NCBI GenBank assembly: GCA_021737445.1
Contig: JAIPDY010000044.1
Coordinates: forward strand, 1-18,554
Direction of reading: 5' to 3'
DNA length: 18,554 nt
Origin: Desulfotignum sp.
Lineage (GTDB): Bacteria; Desulfobacterota; Desulfobacteria; Desulfobacterales; Desulfobacteraceae
The position numbers were made by a program, and so were the translations under genes. The notes below the pieces were generated by a model. That model saw only the letters and a program-made list of their open reading frames with translations. It did no database searches and was not told the DNA's origin. Shown in pieces: positions 1 through 6,147 of the stretch; within the stretch, counting starts at the first letter, position 1; every line of letters begins with the position of its first letter.

Positions 1-447
1 GCAGCTGTGGCAGGTGCTGTGGCAGAATACACCGGCACGGCATTGATGGGTTGTTCCGGCCAGGTGGTTGTTGAAAACGGGGGTGACATTTTCATAAAGT
101 CTGAATCTGAAACCATTTTCAGTATTTATGCAGGCAATTCCCCCTTCAGCATGACCACCGGCATCCGGGTTAAAAAAAATGACCGCCCCTATGGGATATG
201 CACTTCTTCAGGGACATTCGGCCATTCAAAAAGCTTTGGCAGCGCAGATGCCGCAACAGTGCTTTCTGATTCATGTGTCCTGGCAGATGCAGTGGCCACC
301 AAATTGTGCAACATGGTTCAGCATCCGGCAGATATTGAAAATGCCATTCAGGCCGGAAAAGCTGTCTCTGGTATCCGGGGCATCGTGATCATAAAAGGGG
401 ATAATATAGGGCTGTGGGGAGATCTCAAGCTCGTGAGCTTTTCTTGA
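1..447 (+). CDS. UPF0280 family protein, 3' part (5' end outside window)
   Basis: The open frame runs in from the left edge, so about 148 C-terminal residues are present. A GTG at position 7 is internal to the family domain and is not the likely start. Family hallmarks can be read in order: a glycine/alanine-rich segment ending in AVAEYTG, VVVENGGDIF, then GICTSSGTFGHSKSFG, an ADA-rich helix (SCVLADAVATKL), DIENAI, and a terminal VIIKGDNIGLWGDL. These are the conserved C-terminal blocks of UPF0280, a family distantly related in sequence to ApbE-type flavin transferases. Biochemical function is not established. The gene is convergent with cobO, whose stop is 42 bases away. A perfect dyad (AAGCTC-GT-GAGCTT, 427-440) followed by TTTTCTT covers the last codons and could serve as a weak transcription stop. 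Confidence 0.85.
   Translation, partial: AAVAGAVAEYTGTALMGCSGQVVVENGGDIFIKSESETIFSIYAGNSPFSMTTGIRVKKNDRPYGICTSSGTFGHSKSFGSADAATVLSDSCVLADAVATKLCNMVQHPADIENAIQAGKAVSGIRGIVIIKGDNIGLWGDLKLVSFS
427..444 (+). terminator. Weak hairpin plus T-rich tail at end of UPF0280 gene
   Basis: Perfect 6-bp arms AAGCTC and GAGCTT separated by two bases, followed by TTTTCTT. The loop is very short and the hairpin lies inside the last codons of the gene, so terminator activity is only possible. A second T-rich stretch (485-498) lies at the convergent cobO end. Confidence 0.25.
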
Positions 448-489
448 ACAAAAAAATGAACTCTGCTTGGCTGTAAGCGGCGGATTTTT

Positions 490-1014
490 TTATTTTTCAA
501 TACCACGCCTGGCTTTTACGCCTTTTTGGAAATAGTGCTTGATCTCTTTCATTTCTATCACCAGATCCGCTCTTTCCATAACTGACGGGGCTGCATCTCT
601 TCCTGTGACAACTATCTCCACATGGCCCGGTTTTTTCTCAAAAAGATCCAGCAGATCTTTTTGAGAAAAAATGTTGTATTTAACAGCAATATTTCCTTCA
701 TCCAAAATAACCAGATCATACTCACCCTTTTCTATCACCTGGGCAATCCGTCTGTACCCTTTCATTCCCGCTTCAACATCATCGCTTGTCGGCCGGCCTT
801 TGACGAACCGTCCTAAACCGTAATGTTCGACAGTTACCTGGCTGGCCATTTGTTTTAATGCGTTCATTTCAGAATAGTCTCCGGACTTCAGAAACTGGCC
901 GATAAACACTTTTTTTCCCGCACCCACGGTTCGGATTGCAAGCCCCAGGGCGGCAGTGGTCTTTCCTTTGCCGTTTCCTGTATAAATATGGATGTATCCT
1001 TTCATAATCATCAC
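490..1014 (-). CDS. cobO: Cob(I)yrinic acid a,c-diamide adenosyltransferase (CobO/BtuR type)
   Basis: Transfers the 5'-deoxyadenosyl group of ATP to the cobalt of reduced corrinoids, in adenosylcobalamin synthesis or salvage; cytosolic. The family P-loop GNGKGKTTAALG is at residues 13-24, close to the N-terminus as in CobO/BtuR. It is followed by FIGQFLKSGDYSE, the Walker-B-like VILDEGNIAV, and VVTGRDAAPSVMERADLVIEM near the C-terminus. Length (about 170 aa) is normal for the short bacterial form. The exact start is unclear: GTG at 1014, ATG at 1011 and ATG at 1005 are all in frame. The strong AAGGAGG (1028-1034) lies 13 bases before the GTG and 22 before the last ATG, while family alignment favours MKGYIHIYTG at 1005. 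A consensus-like promoter lies just upstream, so it is probably transcribed alone. Confidence 0.93.
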   Translation of the reverse strand: MMIMKGYIHIYTGNGKGKTTAALGLAIRTVGAGKKVFIGQFLKSGDYSEMNALKQMASQVTVEHYGLGRFVKGRPTSDDVEAGMKGYRRIAQVIEKGEYDLVILDEGNIAVKYNIFSQKDLLDLFEKKPGHVEIVVTGRDAAPSVMERADLVIEMKEIKHYFQKGVKARRGIEK

Positions 1015-1072
1015 TTAAGTATTTAGGCCTCCTTAGCGTAACTCAACTTATAGGATTTTTTTCAAAAATTAC

Positions 1073-1102
1073 ACTATAATGATCATAATTGAAAAAAGTC
1101 AA
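1073..1102 (-). promoter_or_regulatory. Sigma70-type promoter of cobO
   Basis: On the minus strand TTGACT (1097-1102) and TATAGT (1073-1078) are separated by 18 bases, each one or two mismatches from consensus. An AAGGAGG ribosome-binding site follows at 1034-1028. Position and orientation fit cobO only. No cobalamin-riboswitch signature lies between promoter and gene. Confidence 0.6.
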
Positions 1103-1324
1103 CCACAAATCCCCTTGAAGACAGGGCCAACGCAAGTAACCATTCTGAGGTTCCTTTAGATTCCGGACCTATGCCGGGAGATTTCGACATATCAAAAGAC
1201 CCGTGCCGGGAGGTTCCTGTGGGTCTCACCCTCTGCCGCGTTTGACATGGATTCAACCCACAGGTACCCCCACCAGGGGCGGCATCCTGCCGATCTACCC
1301 TGATCACTCCATGGATTTCAGGTC
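1103..1324. other. Non-coding structured stretch between ABC operon and cobO promoter
   Basis: No convincing gene. It holds a stem with 13-base arms (GGTTCCTGTGGGT at 1212-1224 and ACCCACAGGTACC at 1256-1268, one mismatch). It also holds two short hairpins, CCCC-ACCA-GGGG (about 1267-1279) and GGCA-TCC-TGCC (1281-1291). Repeats at unequal spacing are present: GAGGTTCCT at 1147-1155 and 1210-1218, and TGCCGGGAG at 1172-1180 and 1204-1212. On the minus strand CCCG-GCA-CGGG followed by TCTTTT (1210-1194) could be a weak terminator for the ABC operon. The stretch lies upstream of the cobO promoter, so it should belong to the 3' untranslated region of the ABC transcript. It could also be a decayed mobile-element or intron fragment; I cannot identify it. 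Confidence 0.4.
1212..1268. repeat. Inverted repeat, 13-base arms
   Basis: GGTTCCTGTGGGT (1212-1224) and ACCCACAGGTACC (1256-1268) pair over 12 of 13 positions with a 31-base loop. On the minus-strand transcript this is a stable stem about 60-110 bases after the ABC ATPase stop codon. There is no T-run next to it. Confidence 0.7.
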
Positions 1325-2005
1325 TCAAACTGCCACCCTGCCGTCTTTGACACGGATATTCCGGGAGGCATATGCTTCCGTTTCCGGGTTGTGGGTCACC
1401 ACCACAATGGTATGGCCGTCCCGGTTCAACGACTCCAGCAGGGCCATTATCTGGGCCGCGGTATCAGAATCCAGATTGCCGGTGGGCTCGTCCGCCAGAA
1501 TCAGGGGCGGGCGGTTGACAATGGCCCGGGCAACAGCCACCCTTTCCTGCTCTCCACCTGATAACTGGTCCGGCAGCCGGTCATGTTTGTCAGCCAGCCC
1601 AACCCGGTCAATCACTGCCATGGCCATGTCCTGCCTGGTCTTTTTTTTAAGGATTGTAACCGCCATGGGCAGTTTTACATTTTCCAGCACAGTGAGATAG
1701 GGGATCAACTGGAACGACTGGAAAATAAACCCGATATATTCACTTCTGAAATCTGCCAGCTGCTCTTTGCCCAGGCTGTACAGATCCATGGAATCCACCA
1801 GCACCTTTCCTGTGGTGGGGCGCATCAGGGCACCCAGCATGGACAAAAGCGTGCTTTTGCCGGAACCGGACTGGCCCATGATGGTGACAAACTCTCCGTC
1901 ATCGATGGACAGGTTCACCTGATCAACGGCTGTTACCAATTGAGCGCCGTCAGCATAGGTTTTTACAAGGTCATGCACCTGGATAAAATGGTCAACCGTT
2001 TTCAT
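1325..2005 (-). CDS. ABC transporter ATP-binding protein, MacB/LolD type
   Basis: Cytosolic ATPase that powers the adjoining FtsX-like permease. At 226 aa it has the usual length. Visible motifs: Walker A GQSGSGKS (44-51), Q-loop Q96 in FIFQSFQLIP, signature LSGGEQERVAVARA (148-161), Walker B LILADEP (168-174) with the LolD/MacB-typical TGNLD, and H-loop H205 in VVTHN. Its ATG overlaps the TAA of the permease by one base (TAATG), so the two are translationally coupled. By family it belongs to the mechanotransmission ABC group (LolCDE, MacB, FtsEX), which moves or reshapes periplasmic substrates rather than importing through a channel. Operon context suggests a metal- or redox-related role; the substrate is not known. 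Confidence 0.93.
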   Translation of the reverse strand: MKTVDHFIQVHDLVKTYADGAQLVTAVDQVNLSIDDGEFVTIMGQSGSGKSTLLSMLGALMRPTTGKVLVDSMDLYSLGKEQLADFRSEYIGFIFQSFQLIPYLTVLENVKLPMAVTILKKKTRQDMAMAVIDRVGLADKHDRLPDQLSGGEQERVAVARAIVNRPPLILADEPTGNLDSDTAAQIMALLESLNRDGHTIVVVTHNPETEAYASRNIRVKDGRVAV

Positions 2006-3162
2006 TATAACGCCCGCAATGCCAGGTTAGGATCCAGGGATGCGGCCTTAAACGCCGGATACAGGCTGGCCAGAAGACTCAGGGCAGCTGACAGGAGCAG
2101 GCATATGCCCCCCAGCTGCCAGTTGATTCCGGCAAACCGGCCTGCTTCCAGCGTCAGTGGGATGATAATCCGGGCAACACCATTGCCCAGAACAAATCCG
2201 GCCAGACCACCGAATATCCCCAGCAGCAGAGCCTCCAGCAAAATGATCTGCATCACATGGCCCTGGCGGAACCCGATGGCCCTGAAAATTCCGATCTCTC
2301 TGGTCCGCTGGTTCACCGATCCCATCATGGTCACCATGACCAGCAGTGCCCCGATGGTTATGACCAGGGCTGAAACCCCGAGGGAAAAGGATTTGAACAG
2401 CTCGATGGACTGCATCTTGGACATGACCGCCTGTTTCATGGCCGTTACTTTTGCATTGGGAAATTTTTCCGCAATCTGAAGGGTCAGCTCGGTAATGGGA
2501 CATCCCCTGCAAAAAGCGGAGATTTCCACCAAAGATATTTTCCCCTGTTTTCCCAGAATTTTCTGGGCCGGGGCAAGGCCGGCAATGACGGCATTGTCTT
2601 CAGATCCACCGGTGGGATCCAGAACCCCGCTCACCTTAAATGATTGTTCTTTCATTACCAAAGTACTGCCGGGGGATGCATTCAGCAGGGATGCGGCAGC
2701 TGATCCCAGCAGCAGTTCATTGTCTGCACCTGGAAAGGCACCGGTTTTCTGCCACCAGGGCTTCAATGCCAGCTCCTCTTCAAACACCACCCCCATGAGG
2801 AGCAGGGTTTTGTCCATGATGGTGACAGGACCCAGGATCTTGGGAGCGATCACCCCCAGGTTTTTGGCATTTTCAATGGTATGTATCCGGGAAAGGGATG
2901 CCTGGTCCAGTTCCCGGACCTCATAATTCACCCCGCCCACATCGATGCCGCCATAGTTGAGAGACAGATTCTCCATTCTGGGCGCCATCACGATATTGGC
3001 CCCGAACTGATCCAGGCGTTCTTCAATATCCCGGCTCATGGATTCGGTGATGGACAACAGGGTGACCACTGTGCCGATGCCGATGATCAGGCCCAGGGCC
3101 AGAAACAGCATTCGGGTCTTGCGGCGTTTGATATTGCCAAGGCAGATATTATAAAGTTTCAC
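2005..3162 (-). CDS. FtsX/MacB-type ABC permease with periplasmic CxxC
   Basis: Inner-membrane permease of 385 aa with MacB topology. One N-terminal TM helix (about 18-38) is followed by a periplasmic MacB-core-like domain (about 40-265). An FtsX domain with three TM helices follows (about 266-288, 305-335, 350-370), ending in a family-typical PAFKAASLDPNLALRAL tail. REIGIFRAIGF after the first TM of the FtsX domain is the classic coupling-helix motif. The periplasmic domain has a CRGC pair (about residues 217-220), unusual for MacB/LolC proteins and in keeping with the cysteine-rich neighbours. The start is GTG (3160-3162) with AAGGAGG seven bases upstream; it overlaps the upstream gene by four bases (GTGA). 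It most resembles permeases encoded beside DUF2318 proteins in FTR1/P19 iron loci. Confidence 0.9.
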   Translation of the reverse strand: MKLYNICLGNIKRRKTRMLFLALGLIIGIGTVVTLLSITESMSRDIEERLDQFGANIVMAPRMENLSLNYGGIDVGGVNYEVRELDQASLSRIHTIENAKNLGVIAPKILGPVTIMDKTLLLMGVVFEEELALKPWWQKTGAFPGADNELLLGSAAASLLNASPGSTLVMKEQSFKVSGVLDPTGGSEDNAVIAGLAPAQKILGKQGKISLVEISAFCRGCPITELTLQIAEKFPNAKVTAMKQAVMSKMQSIELFKSFSLGVSALVITIGALLVMVTMMGSVNQRTREIGIFRAIGFRQGHVMQIILLEALLLGIFGGLAGFVLGNGVARIIIPLTLEAGRFAGINWQLGGICLLLSAALSLLASLYPAFKAASLDPNLALRAL

Positions 3163-3593
3163 TTTTTTGCCTCCTTTTCTTCTGCCGTGATCTGCTGGTG
3201 CTGCCGGTGGTTGACCCGGTTGAGCAGGGCAAAGAAAAGACCTTGTTCCTTGAGAAAGCGGTCAAATTTTTCAGGACCGGTGCGGCGGCGGTCAAAGGTG
3301 ATAACCAACCTGCCCCCGTGATGGTCTTTTGTCACCTTTTTGATCCCTGACATGCCCCGGATTCCGGCCAGGGTCTGATCCGGCCAGGCATACCCTGCTG
3401 TGAGCCGGTAAATGGCATCATCCAGATGCCGGGTCTGCCAGAGGGAAACCGCATTGGGAACGGTCACGGCTCCCAGTCCCAGAAGAATGGTGACAGATAC
3501 AATGGCTGCCATGATACTGAATGAAATGCCTTTTTTCTGGATACCCAGCACGCGTTCCCGTTTTTCCCGGTATTTTTCAGGATCCCAGGCCAT
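3159..3593 (-). CDS. Small single-span membrane protein, HMA-like fold without cysteines
   Basis: 144 aa; not a family I can name with certainty. The N-terminus is charged (residues 1-25, cytosolic), then one TM segment (about 26-48, FSIMAAIVSVTILLGLGAV), then a periplasmic domain of about 90 aa with a charged tail. The segment from GIRGMSGIKKVTKD through GGRLVITFDRRRTGPEKFDRFLKEQG has the beta-alpha-beta rhythm and spacing of a heavy-metal-associated (ferredoxin-like) domain but lacks the CxxC. A structural or metal-delivery role beside the permease is inference. The ATG start has AGGAG seven bases upstream. The stop overlaps the permease start by four bases, so the two genes are tightly coupled. 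Confidence 0.75.
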   Translation of the reverse strand: MAWDPEKYREKRERVLGIQKKGISFSIMAAIVSVTILLGLGAVTVPNAVSLWQTRHLDDAIYRLTAGYAWPDQTLAGIRGMSGIKKVTKDHHGGRLVITFDRRRTGPEKFDRFLKEQGLFFALLNRVNHRQHQQITAEEKEAKK

Positions 3594-3604
3594 GTTTTCT
3601 CCTG

Positions 3605-4072
3605 TTATTTTTTAAATTCGCAATACCAGGCATTGTCATTGATATCTGCCATGGCGATCACAAGGGTCTCATCCTTTACCATACGCTTCAGGGGCGCAGG
3701 GTTGCAGCCGCCCTTGACCTCATTGATCCGGTCTGTGGCAAACCGCATGCCGCAATTGGTACAGATCATGACATTTTCTTCCTGGACATAACCTTTGCCG
3801 GACCGGTAGCACACATCACAGGCATCCACAGCCGCCCGGATCACCCCGTCACGGCTTTTGACGACAAAAAATTTCACATCGATTCCTTTGTCTGACCTGG
3901 CAGAAAAATAATGGGCCTGACCGTCGGACACATCTTTTACCGGAATGAAAAGCACCCCCTTATCCGGTGTCAGTTGGGTATACTTGCTGCCGAACCAGGC
4001 CTGGGTGTGGGCAGGTCCGAAAAAGAACACCGCTAAAACAGCGATAGCCGTCCATGATAATACAGATTTCAT
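3605..4072 (-). CDS. DUF2318 periplasmic cysteine-rich protein
   Basis: 155 aa with a signal peptide (about 1-25, MKSVLSWTAIAVLAVFFFG then AHTQA). The DUF2318 core has two CxxC pairs (C85/C88 in ACDVCYRSGKGY, C104/C107 in ICTNCGMRF) followed by GGCNPAPL (C123); C151 is near the end. In FTR1/P19-type iron systems (FtrD of Bordetella/Brucella; Cj1660 of Campylobacter) this family is periplasmic and thought to handle iron or electrons. The exact chemistry here is inference. An open frame extends upstream to 4168 inside the previous gene. The ATG at 4072 is preferred because it begins the signal peptide and has AGGAG ten bases upstream. It lies 13 bases after the HMA gene and 11 bases before the next gene. 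Confidence 0.88.
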   Translation of the reverse strand: MKSVLSWTAIAVLAVFFFGPAHTQAWFGSKYTQLTPDKGVLFIPVKDVSDGQAHYFSARSDKGIDVKFFVVKSRDGVIRAAVDACDVCYRSGKGYVQEENVMICTNCGMRFATDRINEVKGGCNPAPLKRMVKDETLVIAMADINDNAWYCEFKK

Positions 4073-4085
4073 ATGAAGTTTTCTC

Positions 4086-4493
4086 CTAATTGGTTCTGGG
4101 TTCAAGATCACACGCCCTGCCGGTACAGCAGCCTGCACTCTGCCCGGGCCGGGTTTGGAGATATGCAAAGGACTCTTTTTCCTTTACCGGATCCACAGAT
4201 TCCAGTGAAACAGGATATCCCAGTGCCTGAATGGTCCCCTGAACAGCTTCAGGGGTTAAAGGCGGGGTAAAATCCACAGCCACTTTTTTTGTGAGCAGGT
4301 TGACCCCCATGCCGGAAAATCCATCCAGTTTTGAAAGCCTGTCACTGATTGCAGAAAAGCATCCGCTGCAGCTGATATTTCCCACCTTGAACACCGCCCG
4401 CTGGAGTGTTTTTGAACCAGGGTCCTGGGCCGATGCCGCTCCTGTTGCCCACAGAGCCATAGTGATGGATAAGATGGTGATAATGTTTTTCAC
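4086..4493 (-). CDS. Secreted heavy-metal-associated (HMA) domain protein
   Basis: 135 aa from the GTG at 4493, which has GGAGGGAGG immediately upstream and starts a clean signal peptide (VKNIITILSITMALWATG then AASA). The longer frame from 4595 has no ribosome site and would bury that signal. The HMA domain spans about 32-98: GNISCSGCFSAI carries the metal-binding CxxC (C42, C45), and ALGYPVSL is the typical C-terminal strand. The usual GMTC is replaced by GNISC, which is still a valid ligand pair. A C-terminal tail adds C122-C123 and C128, possibly a second metal or disulfide site. As first gene of the operon with DUF2318 and ABC genes, it probably binds or delivers a soft metal (Cu, Zn or similar) or iron in the periplasm; which metal cannot be read from sequence. 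Confidence 0.85.
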   Translation of the reverse strand: MKNIITILSITMALWATGAASAQDPGSKTLQRAVFKVGNISCSGCFSAISDRLSKLDGFSGMGVNLLTKKVAVDFTPPLTPEAVQGTIQALGYPVSLESVDPVKEKESFAYLQTRPGQSAGCCTGRACDLEPRTN

Positions 4494-4507
4494 GCCTGCC
4501 TCCCTCC

Positions 4508-4521
4508 GGTTCCTGAGAACC
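4508..4521. repeat. Short inverted repeat before the HMA ribosome site
   Basis: GGTTC-CTGA-GAACC, perfect 5-bp arms, directly upstream of the HMA Shine-Dalgarno sequence. A second perfect dyad, ATACATGTAT, is at 4524-4533. Either could be an operator or leader hairpin; no match to a known regulator box was recognised. Confidence 0.4.
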
Positions 4522-4558
4522 TGATACATGTATTGTGAACCTGAGTTTAGTGCTTGAT

Positions 4559-4573
4559 CCACTTTTTGTGCCA
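4559..4573 (-). promoter_or_regulatory. Possible sigma54 promoter of the metal operon (imperfect)
   Basis: On the minus strand a perfect -24 block TGGCAC (4573-4568) is followed after five bases by GTGG in place of the -12 TTGC. The spacing is right but the normally essential GC is GG. It lies about 65 bases upstream of the HMA gene start. It is offered because an NtrC-type sigma54 activator is the next gene upstream and a palindrome sits about 185 bp further upstream. Confidence 0.25.
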
Positions 4574-4747
4574 GACAGGGTAAATCGAAAAACAATTATT
4601 GCAACTATTTGAAATAATGGCATGTTTTCATATCAAACAACAGAAGGGTGAAAAACGGTTCCCCTTGTTTGCCGGAAAACTGAAGATTATCCTGCAACGG
4701 GGTGTAGAATATACTGCAAAAGCACAGTTACAGATCAAACCCGGGGA

Positions 4748-4766
4748 ACAGGTTTTCAAAACCTGT
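4748..4766. promoter_or_regulatory. 19-bp perfect palindrome, possible activator site
   Basis: ACAGGTTTT (4748-4756), C, AAAACCTGT (4758-4766): perfect 9-bp arms around one base. It lies 23 bases past the stop codon of the NtrC-type regulator and about 185 bp upstream of the sigma54-like -24 block of the metal operon. No T-run follows it on either strand, so a terminator is unlikely. Size, symmetry and distance fit an enhancer site for a sigma54 activator; that role is inference. Confidence 0.45.
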
Positions 4767-4788
4767 AACGCCTGATGCAAAATTATTT

Positions 4789-6132
4789 CTACCGGATGTT
4801 GTATTTTTCCATGCGGTACAGCAGCACATGCCTGGGAATTTTTAAAAGACGGGCCGCTTCAGACCGGTTCTGTCCTGCCTTTTCAAGGGCTTTGACAACA
4901 TAGGCCTGCTGGATCTCATCCAGGGATATCCCTTCATCCGGAATCACCGGATCAAAAGCAGGCCGGTCAGGGGTCATTCCGGGCAGGTGAAGGTCTGATG
5001 CCTGGATCACATCACTGTTTCTCAGGATAATGCACCGCTCCACCAGGTTCTGCATTTCCCGGATATTACCGGGCCAGCGATAGACCGTAAGCTGTGCCAG
5101 GGCATCCGGAGAAAACCGCACGCCTGCCGGTGCATCACATTTTTTTAAAAAATGGGCGGCCAGGGCCGGAATATCTTCGGTGCGCTCCCGCAAAGGGGGA
5201 ATGGACAAAGGGATCACAGACAAGCGGTAAAACAGGTCCTCCCTGAAGGCACCCGAAGCAATCTGCTCCTGGAGATCCATGTTGGTGGCTGCAATGATCC
5301 TTATATCGGCCCGGGCGGTCTGTTCAGATCCCACCGGCTGGATCTGCTTTTCCTGGATGGCCCGCAGCAGCTTGACCTGGACATCAGTTGCCAGTTCACC
5401 GATTTCATCCAGAAAAAGAGTGCCCCTGGAAGCGGTCATGAAATGGCCTTTCCGGTCCCTGACCGCCCCGGTAAACGCCCCTTTCACATGGCCGAACAGC
5501 TCGCTTTCAATGAGTCCCGGGGGAATGGCTGCGCAGTTGACCGCCACCATGGGACCCGCGCTTCTGGGGCTGCTCCTGTGGATGAGCCGTGCCAGCAGCT
5601 CCTTGCCCGTGCCTGACTCTCCTGTGATAAGCACTGTGGCATCACTGTTGGCAGCCCTGGATGCGGTTTCCAGCAACTCCTTCATAACGGAACTGGCGGA
5701 AACGATGCCTTGGGTGCCGGTGAGACGGTCGATTTCATGGGTGAGCAGCCGGGTCTGGATACGCAGGCCTGTCAGTTCCAGGGCTTTTTTGCAGGCATGG
5801 ATCAGGGTCAGCCTGTCAAAAGGTTTGGTGATAAAGGTAAACGCCCCTTTCTGCATGGCCTGCACCGCCATTTCAATGGAGCCGAAGGCAGTGATGATAA
5901 TCACGGGAATTTGGGCTGACACTTTTTTGATCTGCGAAAGAAGGTCCAGGCCGTTCATGTCCCCCAGCTTGACATCAGACACCACCAGATCCGGCACCTG
6001 GTGTGTAAACGCTTCCAGACCCTCCTGCCCTGAAGCTGCTGTGATCACGAAAAACCCGTTTTGCGACAGGTTGTATTCGGTCACCCGCCGCAGGCTTGGG
6101 TCATCATCTATGAGCAGAATGGTCCCGGTCAT
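4789..6132 (-). CDS. Sigma54-dependent response regulator, NtrC family
   Basis: 447 aa in three domains. The receiver (about 4-118) has acidic residues D9-D11, phosphoacceptor D53 in VVSDVKLGDMNG, and K103 in FITKPF. The central AAA+ sigma54-interaction domain (about 140-370) has Walker A GESGTGKE (171-178), GAFTGA (218-223, the loop that touches sigma54), Walker B GTLFLDEIGE (237-246) and FREDLFYRL. The C-terminal Fis-type helix-turn-helix (about 420-445) reads NRSEAARLLKIPRHVLLYRM. All activity residues are present, so it should activate sigma54 promoters when phosphorylated by the adjoining kinase. A TTG-initiated extension to 6147 exists, but ATG at 6132 with AAGGAG five bases upstream is clearly the start. 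It begins 15 bases after the kinase stop. Confidence 0.93.
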   Translation of the reverse strand: MTGTILLIDDDPSLRRVTEYNLSQNGFFVITAASGQEGLEAFTHQVPDLVVSDVKLGDMNGLDLLSQIKKVSAQIPVIIITAFGSIEMAVQAMQKGAFTFITKPFDRLTLIHACKKALELTGLRIQTRLLTHEIDRLTGTQGIVSASSVMKELLETASRAANSDATVLITGESGTGKELLARLIHRSSPRSAGPMVAVNCAAIPPGLIESELFGHVKGAFTGAVRDRKGHFMTASRGTLFLDEIGELATDVQVKLLRAIQEKQIQPVGSEQTARADIRIIAATNMDLQEQIASGAFREDLFYRLSVIPLSIPPLRERTEDIPALAAHFLKKCDAPAGVRFSPDALAQLTVYRWPGNIREMQNLVERCIILRNSDVIQASDLHLPGMTPDRPAFDPVIPDEGISLDEIQQAYVVKALEKAGQNRSEAARLLKIPRHVLLYRMEKYNIR

Positions 6133-6147
6133 ATAATCTCCTTGCAA

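Noticed and set aside
1015..1324. Cobalamin riboswitch upstream of cobO
   Set aside because: The conserved B12-box and core sequences are not present, and most of the structure lies upstream of the likely cobO promoter.
1083..1328. 81-codon minus-strand open frame between the ABC ATPase and cobO
   Set aside because: No ribosome site, no family resemblance, and it runs through stem-loops and the cobO promoter.
1583..2479. Plus-strand open frame (298 codons) across the ABC ATPase and permease
   Set aside because: Antisense shadow of two genes with all ABC motifs on the minus strand.
4748..4766. Intrinsic terminator of the regulator operon
   Set aside because: The dyad has a one-base centre and no T-run on the minus-strand side.
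5279..6136. Plus-strand open frame (285 codons) opposite the NtrC-type regulator
   Set aside because: Shadow frame; the minus strand has receiver, AAA+ and Fis motifs intact.
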